In this document: positions 20,370 through 28,188 of the stretch, in pieces
Layout of the letters: each line of letters begins with the position of its first letter
Position numbering within the stretch: position 1 is the first letter of the stretch
Source: Phyllobacterium pellucidum
GTDB taxonomy: Bacteria; Pseudomonadota; Alphaproteobacteria; Rhizobiales; Rhizobiaceae
Direction of reading: 5' to 3'
Assembly: GCF_013327855.1 (NCBI RefSeq)
Contig: NZ_JABUMX010000002.1
Span: 1,018,217 to 1,082,216, forward strand
DNA length: 64,000 bases
Notes under the pieces: generated by a model
Databases searched by the model: none
What the model saw: the letters and a program-made list of their open reading frames with translations, nothing else
Told to the model about the DNA's origin: nothing
Program-made: the position numbers and the translations under genes

Positions 20370-21557
20370 CTAGCCTGCAGCCGCAATGAACGCGGCGGCC
20401 TTTGGCGCCGCGGCGAGATTGCTCTCGATTTCCGCCAGCACCACATCGGCGACCGCCTGGTGCGACAGGCGGCAGAACATGGTTTCGGTGCTGTTGAACG
20501 TTCCGTTCTCGAAGAGCTTATTGACCGGCGCGCCGCCCATGCAAAGGTTGAAATAGGCGCAGCTTGCCTTGCATCGGCTGACCCCTTCATCGATATCGCG
20601 CCACATCGCGCGAAATGCCGGCGATGCCAGCACACCGGACGGCGTCGCTTCGGCTAGATTTCCAATACAGAAATCCCCAAAGCCTTCATTTTTGAGGCCG
20701 GCAAGTTCAGGCGAGAAAGTGAAGAGATCGCCGCCGGACGATACGGTCACGATCCCGAACGGAGCGTTCTGCGAATTGTAGCCGAAGTAGCCGAAGGCCG
20801 GGCTCTGCAGGCAGGCGAGAAGGTCTTCGCGTTCGCGGATCAATATGGGAGGATCGGCTGCGCGCGCTCTTTCGCTCACGTGGGCGAAGAAACGGCGGAA
20901 TGCGGTATCCGACCCTTCCGCCTCAAGCGTCGACGTTTCAACGGAGCCCTCTATTTCCTCGACGTTGAAACCCACATGGCGAATATCCTCCGCATTGAAG
21001 AAATCCATCAGTTCTTCCGCAGCATCGAGGGTCGCCTTGCCGACTACGCAGATGATATGGAAGGGGACGCCGCGGCGGCGCAGATGATCGATGCCGCGCA
21101 TGACCTGCGCATGCGTGCCTTTCCCCGATCGCGTTTTGCGCCGTGCATCATGCAGCCGCGCTGTTCCGTCGAGGCTGACACCGACACGCATATGCGTTTC
21201 CAGGAAGAAGTCACACCATTTGTCGTCGATCAGCATGCCGTTGGTCTGCATGGCGTGCGGCACGGCGAGTCCGGCCGGCGCCACCCGGTCGAAAAGGGCA
21301 ATGGCCTGACGATACCATTCCGGCGCAACGACCAGGGGCTCGCCGGCGTGCCAGACGATTGTAAAGTCCGGCGCATTGAGTCGTGCATCGAAGATGAAGC
21401 TGGCGGCGCGGCCGACTGTTTCCAGCGGCATGACCGTTTTGTCGTTACGATGCGGCAAATAGCAATAATCGCAATTGATGTTGCAGAACGCCGTCGGCTG
21501 CATCACCAGCAGCCGGGTCGTGCCGCGCAAGGACTGCGCGTCTAATAATTCTGCCAT
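20370..21557 (-). CDS. grrM: GrrM-type radical SAM/SPASM cyclophane-forming peptide maturase
   Basis: The protein has 395 residues. The radical SAM cluster motif is C25-x3-C29-x2-C32 (FCNINCDYCYL). The C-terminal SPASM domain has many cysteines (FCIGNL, CKASCAYFNLCMGGAPVNKLFENG, MFCRLSH), the GGGxPxNKLxENG pattern of GrrM/OscB enzymes. Such enzymes join an aromatic side-chain carbon to the beta-carbon of the residue two places on, forming three-residue cyclophanes. The ATG (21557) lies inside the end of the precursor gene, so translation is coupled. It is the last gene of the minus-strand island operon. Confidence 0.88.
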   Translation of the reverse strand: MAELLDAQSLRGTTRLLVMQPTAFCNINCDYCYLPHRNDKTVMPLETVGRAASFIFDARLNAPDFTIVWHAGEPLVVAPEWYRQAIALFDRVAPAGLAVPHAMQTNGMLIDDKWCDFFLETHMRVGVSLDGTARLHDARRKTRSGKGTHAQVMRGIDHLRRRGVPFHIICVVGKATLDAAEELMDFFNAEDIRHVGFNVEEIEGSVETSTLEAEGSDTAFRRFFAHVSERARAADPPILIREREDLLACLQSPAFGYFGYNSQNAPFGIVTVSSGGDLFTFSPELAGLKNEGFGDFCIGNLAEATPSGVLASPAFRAMWRDIDEGVSRCKASCAYFNLCMGGAPVNKLFENGTFNSTETMFCRLSHQAVADVVLAEIESNLAAAPKAAAFIAAAG

Positions 21558-21814
21558 CCATTCGCCCAGTTCGGAAAATTACCGAAGTTCGGAAAATTCT
21601 GCCACTGCGCAATCTGCGTACTGTCAGGCTCTTCTGCCAGTTCGGGCTTGCCGATTGCTTTCAGATAATCCGACCTGATCTGACCAAGCCTGTCGATCGC
21701 ACGCAGGTTTTCCACGGCGACAGGTGCTTCGGGCGATGCGTTCCCCGGCTGGGTCAGTGCGACCGCCGCCAGGGCGCCGAGACCCAAAGTTCGCAGATTA
21801 CTCGTTACTTTCAT
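21542..21814 (-). CDS. RiPP precursor peptide with aromatic-X-Asn core (GrrA/OscA-like)
   Basis: The peptide has 90 residues from ATG 21814, with GGAG 6 bases upstream. The N-terminal hydrophobic segment LRTLGLGALAAVALTQPGNAS looks like a signal peptide. A charged leader follows (ENLRAIDRLGQIRSDYLKAIGKPELAEE). The last 20 residues (71-90) read WQN-FPN-FGN-FPN-WAN-G-WQN-Y, six aromatic-X-Asn triplets suited to cyclophane formation. The start overlaps the end of the nSTAND gene and the end overlaps grrM. Leader and core style match GrrA/OscA precursors, but the core lacks their Gly-rich repeats and is Pro-containing. Confidence 0.8.
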   Translation of the reverse strand: MKVTSNLRTLGLGALAAVALTQPGNASPEAPVAVENLRAIDRLGQIRSDYLKAIGKPELAEEPDSTQIAQWQNFPNFGNFPNWANGWQNY

Positions 21815-24800
21815 CTTCAACTCCAGGCCAACCTTTATCGGGTTTCGATACAAATGCCTTGCATTCCGCGATGTCCTTGCACGTCTGCGGCAAGCGATAT
21901 TTGAAACCGGCTGCACCCTGAAGCGAGGTTCCGCTGGCATTCTGCCACCGCATCTCGAGGATATCGCTCAGCGGCTGGGTTCCAACGAGATATCGCCACT
22001 TGCGCAACTTGACGTCTTCGAGCCACAGCCAATCGCCCTGAACGCCTGCGTCGATGATTTTGGGACCGATATATACGATGCGGGTCCGAGCCGTATGCCC
22101 GTCGTCCGGCTCGGCAAGGCCATTCGCAGCATCCCTATACTGCACCTCTATCGTGTTCTGGCAGTCCGACAGATCATCAAGGCATTTCTTGTTGTCATAA
22201 CCCGCTCTGTATACCACAAGCTGCTTGTCATTTGTATCAAGATCGACGGGACCGGCGTCACAGGTGCGATAGGTCGGCCTCGTGTCGAGGGCCCTGACAT
22301 CGTCGGGTCCGCCCTTCCCTGCCGTCGCCCTGAAAAGGTTTACCCTGTAGGACCGGCACGCCCGCCCTTCTTTGGCCGCATCGTTCCCTTGACCGTCGGC
22401 CAGCAACCCTGCGCCAGCCATTCCGGTCGGGACTTGGATCGGATCAGAAAGGCCTGTCGTTGTCCACAAATACACATTCGTCCGCTTGCCCGCATGTTCC
22501 GGGCCGATGTTCGGAATCAAAAAGCCGACGACCGCGCCGGCCTGGACGAACTTCACATCCTGGATTTTTACATCTGCCAGCCGCGTGCGTATCTCGCGAT
22601 CCTGGACGAGGAGGTTGATTTTCTCGCCGCTTTCAGTCGAGCGCGGTCCGCGAACGCCAAATTGCGTCGGTGTGTTGAGCCGCCGCAAGCCTACATATGT
22701 GTCGAGCCGCGTGGTCATATTGTTGCTGGGTGATTCCGATACGTCGAGACGGAAAACCCAGTTGCCGTCCTTCGACCCGCATTCAAGTTTTGTAACGGTA
22801 CTTATGGGGTTTCCATCGAAGGGTGACGGCACCTTGAACGCTATCTTGGACGCATCTAATGCGCCGGAATTCTCGGTCGCCTTCTTGCAGTCCACGTTCT
22901 GGATTTCGCCCTTCGGCAAGCCAGGCTCGAACGAAACCATAAGATCGGCGCCATAGACCGCGCGCGCACCGGTATCGATGAGGCCGATGGTTTTACGCAG
23001 CACGGATTTCTGCTGTTCGTCATGCGTAGATTGATAGTCCGCTTTTACCGTGTCGATCAGCCATTTCAGGGCGCGATCGTCAGCACCGTTACGAGGGGCC
23101 GTCGAATTGGCGAAATCATTGACCGCGAGCGCACGGTTGAGTTGCACCGCAAGGCCGTCAGCCCTGACGCGCTCATTATTGGCCCACAACGAGGCTCCAA
23201 GCGCGACCATGGCCAAAACGGCGATGGCGCTGACACCCCACATGACGAGGGTCTGCAACTGGTTGACCCATTTGCTGCCCCATTCGCGCCACTTGACGGC
23301 GTCGCGCCAGAGGTCTCCTATCCAACGAATACGCTTGTCCGGCTCTACCAGGGCCTGGCCAGTATCGCCGATTGAAACAAGTTGCTTCTTTTTCTCGACA
23401 AGAACGTCCTTGGCCCACGCATCGCTGTAGCGGGAATCCGGGCCGAACAGCAGGCGTAGTGTCGCCTGGCTTTCCGAAGGGATCAGCGTGCTCGCCGCCT
23501 CCCAGTTCCTGTGGAACAAGCGATGCAGCAGCCCGCTTTCGATATTGTCGATCGCCGGAAGCTCCTGGATTGCGAGCTGCGCCAGGCGCTGTTCGAGGCG
23601 CTTTTGCAATTCGAGATGCTGCTTGTACGCCGCCCAGTTACGGATGAGCGACTCGTGCGTGACATTGTAGATGTCCGACCTCTCTCCGCTCTCGGATGGC
23701 AGGAGTTCGACGAGGCCCGCATCCTCGAACTTTTGCAGCGCATCGCGCAGGTAGGACCGAAGGAGCTCCTTCGCCGCCTTCGATGTTCCGAGCCGAACCG
23801 CGCCGGCGCTCGTCGCCAGCATCTCGTCGACCGAAACGAATTTTCTCACCGCCTGGCCGCCATCATCGAGCTGCGCCAGACAGCACAAGGAAACGGAAAG
23901 AATTCCTTCTGCCTCAAGACGCAAATCATTCTGGCCGCCCTTGAAGCCTTGCTCCATCGCCATCGCCGTCATCACGTCCTCGGCCTCGGCGAAAACCCGA
24001 TCGGCGGCGGCGTTGAGACAGCGCCCGAGCCGGCATACCTGCTCGTTGGCCGCCGTTGGCGTCCAACCGGGAACGGACGCAAGATGCTGGGTGTCGATTT
24101 CGAACTGCGCATCCTTGTTCTTTGCCCGCCTCGCAATCCAGTCATCGACGGCGTGTTCCCAGACCAGCGGCAGAAAATGCTGCAAGAGGGGCAACTTATC
24201 GGCCTTGTGCTGAAGAGCTTCGCCGGCCTCCCGGTACGCCTCCTTGAGCTCCTTCACCGATTCTGCCGTGTAGGGTGCGATCCGCGCTTCGGTGGCGGCG
24301 TCGAGGGGCAGTTCCCAGAGCTTGGCAAGTCGGCCTGCCGGCTCGACGATTGCCGCCTCGATGTCATCACCGGTGACGAGGTCAACCAGATACATCGAGG
24401 AATTGATAACCTCGGCCATGCCGGCATATTCGGAAAACCGGTGGAGTTCCTCGCTGCGCATCGTGGCAACCGCGAAGAGACATGCAGGCTTGTACTCGTA
24501 AATATCGCGGAGCAAGCCAATCAGCGCCTTGCGACCATCCGCATCGCACTCCTTGCGGAATATCTCCTCGAACTGATCGATGTGAAGCAGGAGCAGTGGG
24601 CGCCCGCTCCGCTCGCCATAGCTTGCGGCTTCGTCAAAAGTCGCAAGGACTTCACTGACGAAATCAAATACCGATCGGGTCGATATGGTGCCTTTGGTCG
24701 GCGAAATCTCGCGATCCAGCCATCGCAGCGTTGCTGTCTCGACATCGTGCTGTGTTGCACCGTCGGGCCATTCGATACCAAACTCGCGCGCCGCTCCGCG

Positions 24801-25349
24801 TATACGGTCCGTTGCCCCACGGATCGAGGCCGATTTTTCCGCGGTCGAGCGCTCGGGGAAGTCGCCTTTGGGCATGTCTTCAGTATCGGGATCGACATAG
24901 GCGAGGTCGATGATCGAACGTAGAACGCTCCACAAAGCTTGTTGAAGTTGCCCGATCGGATCTTTTGCCGGCCGCATTTCGGCGACATACCAAGCGCCCC
25001 ATTGCCCCTTGATCGGAATACTGTCGAGTTCCGCGATAAGGCCAGCGCGTGTCAGCGAAGACTTGCCGCTGCCCGAACCGCCGACGACAAAGGTCATTCT
25101 CCCGGATGTCGCCGTGTTCTCGGTCTCGCGATTGGCGAAGAATTTTTTCAGATCGCGCTTTTGTGTTTCGCGGCCACAGAAATACCGCGCAAGGTCCCTG
25201 CGAAAACTGCGCAGGCCCGGATAGGGGGTCGTGATGAGGATACCCGCCCCCTTGGCGAAACACGATTTGTCACCCGCTAGCCAGCGCCGGATGAAGATCT
25301 CGGCATGGGTCTCCGGCAGGTCGGTCGCTGCACCGGGGATTACGTTCAC
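21798..25349 (-). CDS. nSTAND1-type NTPase with membrane segment and large C-terminal domain
   Basis: The protein has 1183 residues from GTG 25349, with GGGAGG 8 bases upstream. PYPGLRSFRRDLARYFCGRE (43-62) is the opening of novel-STAND NTPases. The Walker A motif is GGSGSGKSS (90-98) and Walker B is LLLHIDQFEEIF (253-264). A winged-helix VTHESLIRNW lies at 563-572. A membrane helix spans about 700-723 (VMWGVSAIAVLAMVALGASLW). The final 450 residues are not WD40 or TPR repeats, and I do not recognise them. STAND proteins are NTP-driven switches that oligomerise on sensing a signal. It lies 13 bases after the EAD gene and overlaps the RiPP precursor. Confidence 0.87.
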   Translation of the reverse strand: MNVIPGAATDLPETHAEIFIRRWLAGDKSCFAKGAGILITTPYPGLRSFRRDLARYFCGRETQKRDLKKFFANRETENTATSGRMTFVVGGSGSGKSSLTRAGLIAELDSIPIKGQWGAWYVAEMRPAKDPIGQLQQALWSVLRSIIDLAYVDPDTEDMPKGDFPERSTAEKSASIRGATDRIRGAAREFGIEWPDGATQHDVETATLRWLDREISPTKGTISTRSVFDFVSEVLATFDEAASYGERSGRPLLLLHIDQFEEIFRKECDADGRKALIGLLRDIYEYKPACLFAVATMRSEELHRFSEYAGMAEVINSSMYLVDLVTGDDIEAAIVEPAGRLAKLWELPLDAATEARIAPYTAESVKELKEAYREAGEALQHKADKLPLLQHFLPLVWEHAVDDWIARRAKNKDAQFEIDTQHLASVPGWTPTAANEQVCRLGRCLNAAADRVFAEAEDVMTAMAMEQGFKGGQNDLRLEAEGILSVSLCCLAQLDDGGQAVRKFVSVDEMLATSAGAVRLGTSKAAKELLRSYLRDALQKFEDAGLVELLPSESGERSDIYNVTHESLIRNWAAYKQHLELQKRLEQRLAQLAIQELPAIDNIESGLLHRLFHRNWEAASTLIPSESQATLRLLFGPDSRYSDAWAKDVLVEKKKQLVSIGDTGQALVEPDKRIRWIGDLWRDAVKWREWGSKWVNQLQTLVMWGVSAIAVLAMVALGASLWANNERVRADGLAVQLNRALAVNDFANSTAPRNGADDRALKWLIDTVKADYQSTHDEQQKSVLRKTIGLIDTGARAVYGADLMVSFEPGLPKGEIQNVDCKKATENSGALDASKIAFKVPSPFDGNPISTVTKLECGSKDGNWVFRLDVSESPSNNMTTRLDTYVGLRRLNTPTQFGVRGPRSTESGEKINLLVQDREIRTRLADVKIQDVKFVQAGAVVGFLIPNIGPEHAGKRTNVYLWTTTGLSDPIQVPTGMAGAGLLADGQGNDAAKEGRACRSYRVNLFRATAGKGGPDDVRALDTRPTYRTCDAGPVDLDTNDKQLVVYRAGYDNKKCLDDLSDCQNTIEVQYRDAANGLAEPDDGHTARTRIVYIGPKIIDAGVQGDWLWLEDVKLRKWRYLVGTQPLSDILEMRWQNASGTSLQGAAGFKYRLPQTCKDIAECKAFVSKPDKGWPGVEDESNE

Positions 25350-25362
25350 GCGTACCGCCTCC

Positions 25363-27087
25363 CTAGTGGTGCATCATGTCTTTGGCCGCATCGATTAGAT
25401 GGTTCATATCGCTGCTGTTGAAATCGATCTTGTTGTTGTCGCGTCTGACCTTGAGCAGGTTCCAGCGCCGCACAGAAAGGCCTTCGTCAAATTTGAGACC
25501 ATCGAACTTATCGAAATTCTGAAACAGCACGGCGATACGGAAAATCTTCGGCTCGCGATCCGGAAAATATTGTCCGACCAGTCGGTCGATCCGCGTATCC
25601 CAATCCTCGAAATGATTGATCGTATGCTGCTTATCGCCGGGCCTGGTTCTCTGATCATGGGCGGCGACGATATTGAGTTGCGCCCGATTAAAACGGCTCA
25701 CACTCTCCTCGAGGCTATCGAGCGATACGGCGACTGTTTCATATTCGCCAGGCTTGACCACGGTCTGGCCGAGCTTTTGCAGGTTGGTCGAAAGAAGCTG
25801 GCGGTTTGGATCGCTGTCGGGAAGATTTTCGAAACGCGTACGCAGCTTGCTCTCGCAAAGGTCGCCGAAGCCGGCAAGTTTGGCAAGCTTTGCCCCGATT
25901 TCTTCGACCGAACCTTTCCAGGCGTTCTCTGTTTTCGGATTGATCTCCGTGCTGTCCCACCACTCGCCTGCCGAGCGCCAGTAGACGCGCTGGAACTTGC
26001 TGACGCTATCGCGCCAAATGCCCACCACATCGTCGTTGGAATACCCGAGGGCGTCCATGAGCAGCGGGATCATCTTGTCCTTGAGCCCGCCGACAGTGGT
26101 GTTTCGCTCCGATGCGGAGCGTGTAAAAATCGGCGGATATCGGAAGAACTCGTCACGCTGCGGCACGGTCATCCGCATTGTATCGCCCCAGCCATCCTCC
26201 CAGTACTGTACACGGTCCGCGTTGAATCGGCGCAGATATTGAAAAAGCGCAACGTCGCCAGCCTGCGTGCCCGGATCGGTGTCAGCGGTCGACGGCGTCC
26301 CAAGCAACAAGACATTGGACAATTTGGGTGACAGCGGCTCGTCCGGCAGATTGAGAAAAGCCTGAAGTTCAGCGCGGACGCTAGCCCTGTCTTTTGGATC
26401 ATTCTTGAGCTCCCGCAAGAATATGGGCTCGTCATCGATGGCAGGATACTTGGCGCGATAGCGGTCCTTCCATTTGTTCCACCAGTTGCCCATCTCCTCC
26501 TTCTCATAGATGAGCATGAAACGTTTGCGCGCCTCGGGGGGACCCGAACGGGATTTGAGCCAATCGTTGAACGCATGGTCGAAGACAGTACCATCCGTCG
26601 CTTCCAGATTTTCGAGATCGACCGGCGTTGCAATAGCGAGGAAATACTTGGACTGGCTGATCTGCTCTGCTTTGAGTTCAGTAACTTTCGCCCACAGCTC
26701 AGCAGTAAATGGATGGTATTGTGCAAAGTAATCGAAGACGCCTTCGTCATCGCAATACTTGAAAGCGACTTCCCCTTGCATGTAGGTCCGGAACCACATG
26801 TTGCTGTCGATATCGACTGGGTCCATAAGCGACTGGATCTGCGAGCGGATTCGCTTCTTTGTCGTCAGAATGCGCAGGAACTTGTCCATCAGTGCTTCGG
26901 GAATAATCGTATCGACAATGTAATCCTGCAGCGCCTCCTCATAGCCGAGGTCCGGATTGACCACCGTTGCGGGAAGCGGCAAAAATTCCTGATCGGATAG
27001 AAAGATAGAGAAGAGGTTCAGGTTGGGAAACGCCTGACCAATCAAATATCGAAGCAATTTGATTTCACTGCCACTCAAGTCACTCAC
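25363..27087 (-). CDS. protein with N-terminal EAD-like domain, remainder unrecognised
   Basis: The protein has 574 residues. I start at GTG 27087, because GGGGGA lies 7 bases upstream and the product then begins like the EAD protease (LSGSEIKLLRYLIGQAFPNLNLFSIFLSD against LSGPQLKILREAILRSFPTVSRFDMFLSD). An in-frame TTG at 27126 is the alternative. Residues about 90-574 are soluble and rich in Trp, Lys and Asp (EMGNWWNKWKDRYRAKYP, GWGDTMRMTVPQRDEFFRYPP), with no motif I can name. As the first gene of the operon, it probably links the NTPase to the protease through EAD-EAD contact. Confidence 0.7.
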   Translation of the reverse strand: MSDLSGSEIKLLRYLIGQAFPNLNLFSIFLSDQEFLPLPATVVNPDLGYEEALQDYIVDTIIPEALMDKFLRILTTKKRIRSQIQSLMDPVDIDSNMWFRTYMQGEVAFKYCDDEGVFDYFAQYHPFTAELWAKVTELKAEQISQSKYFLAIATPVDLENLEATDGTVFDHAFNDWLKSRSGPPEARKRFMLIYEKEEMGNWWNKWKDRYRAKYPAIDDEPIFLRELKNDPKDRASVRAELQAFLNLPDEPLSPKLSNVLLLGTPSTADTDPGTQAGDVALFQYLRRFNADRVQYWEDGWGDTMRMTVPQRDEFFRYPPIFTRSASERNTTVGGLKDKMIPLLMDALGYSNDDVVGIWRDSVSKFQRVYWRSAGEWWDSTEINPKTENAWKGSVEEIGAKLAKLAGFGDLCESKLRTRFENLPDSDPNRQLLSTNLQKLGQTVVKPGEYETVAVSLDSLEESVSRFNRAQLNIVAAHDQRTRPGDKQHTINHFEDWDTRIDRLVGQYFPDREPKIFRIAVLFQNFDKFDGLKFDEGLSVRRWNLLKVRRDNNKIDFNSSDMNHLIDAAKDMMHH

Positions 27088-27771
27088 GCAAGCGTCCCCC
27101 GAGACACGAGAACTCTGATTGGTCAATATAGCATAAATTACTTAAAGTTCACTCGGATAGACTGGAGAATCTTTAATCACTTGGTATTAACATGTTGGAC
27201 CATAACTTGTTCATCGCCCGTCTTCTACAACTAAGTACTCGATTTCATTGCAGAAAACACTGAATAGCCGCGCAGAGGGTCTTACTTTACGTAGCGTGGC
27301 TCCGAAATAGCGCCGTCACAATCACTGATCTATCATCATGGCATCCCGCCAGACCGCTCTCGAATACTGAACGGCGCTTACGACGGGATGGATCGCCGCA
27401 AGCGCCTCTTCTTGAACCAACTAATTCCTTTGGAGCAAATGGGGCAGGCTTCAGCAGATTTCGCTTGATCAGGCGCAATTTTGTGTCAAGATCGTCAAAT
27501 ATTCGCTTGAATAGTACATGTTACTAAAGCATTTGCAACAACTTATAGTTGATAATACTGGAGTTTATTAGGTTTATTGGTCTTGCACCAATGCTGAAGA
27601 TTCCAGGTCGAATTACTTTGCCTATTGAATAGCAGTGCATGGCGGCAACCCGAGGTACGCGACCTGACAGCGATATCGGGAATTGACGTGGACGGCAGAC
27701 TGGAGTTGCGCCCGTTTTACGAAGCCAGGCGTTGGCGGGTCTTGGACCATGTTCCATTTGCGGAGGATAGG
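27088..27771. other. long divergent control region of the conflict island
   Basis: This 684-base stretch separates the minus-strand EAD/STAND/RiPP operon from the plus-strand membrane protein/protease-nuclease/amidase set. It is clearly richer in A+T than the genes and must hold both promoters. I see no RNA gene and no strong repeat; CAACTTATAGTTG at about 27538 is a small palindrome. The plus-strand frame of the membrane protein stays open back to 27625. Confidence 0.5.
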
Positions 27772-28137
27772 ATGCCTGCGACCCCTCAACTGCTCGATCT
27801 GACGGCACTCGGCACCATTGGCGGCATGACGCTTGCAACGACTGCAGTAACGAACGGCCTTTGGCGTTCCCTAGGCTGGCAACCGCGATGGCTGGGGCTC
27901 GCAGTGTCTTTAGTGATCTGCCTCGCAACCGCGTTCTTTGCCGGCAGCACCGCCGGAGCCGACCTCTTCCTTGCGGTCCTCAATGCCTTTGTCGTCTACC
28001 TCGCCGCGGCTGGCACGAGCGGCGCCGGCGCCGCGCTCCAGGGCGGCGAAGCACCCGCTCCCGCAAATGAGGGGCGCGAACTGCCCGGAGTGGACGAGGG
28101 ACCAGCGGAAAGGCAGTTCCTGCGCTCCTGGTTTTGA
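27772..28137 (+). CDS. small membrane protein, holin-like in shape
   Basis: The protein has 121 residues from ATG 27772, preceded by GGAGGATAG. Two to three hydrophobic helices (LLDLTALGTIGGMTLATTAV, WLGLAVSLVICLATAFFAG, LFLAVLNAFVVYLAAAG) are followed by an Ala/Gly/Glu-rich tail ending RQFLRSWF. I do not recognise a family. Size, topology and its place ahead of a protease-nuclease and a peptidoglycan amidase recall holin or membrane-anchor roles. An in-frame TTG start at 27625 would add 49 charged residues of coding-like composition, so the N-terminus is uncertain. Confidence 0.6.
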   Translation: MPATPQLLDLTALGTIGGMTLATTAVTNGLWRSLGWQPRWLGLAVSLVICLATAFFAGSTAGADLFLAVLNAFVVYLAAAGTSGAGAALQGGEAPAPANEGRELPGVDEGPAERQFLRSWF

Positions 28138-28188
28138 CGAATGGAGCTTTTGCAATGAGTTGCGCCTGAGGGCGGACAGGTGGGGAAA

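Noticed and set aside
27287..27478. 63-codon minus-strand frame in the island control region
   Set aside because: It has no ribosome site, and its Arg/Ser/Lys-rich composition is not convincing; I see no family match.
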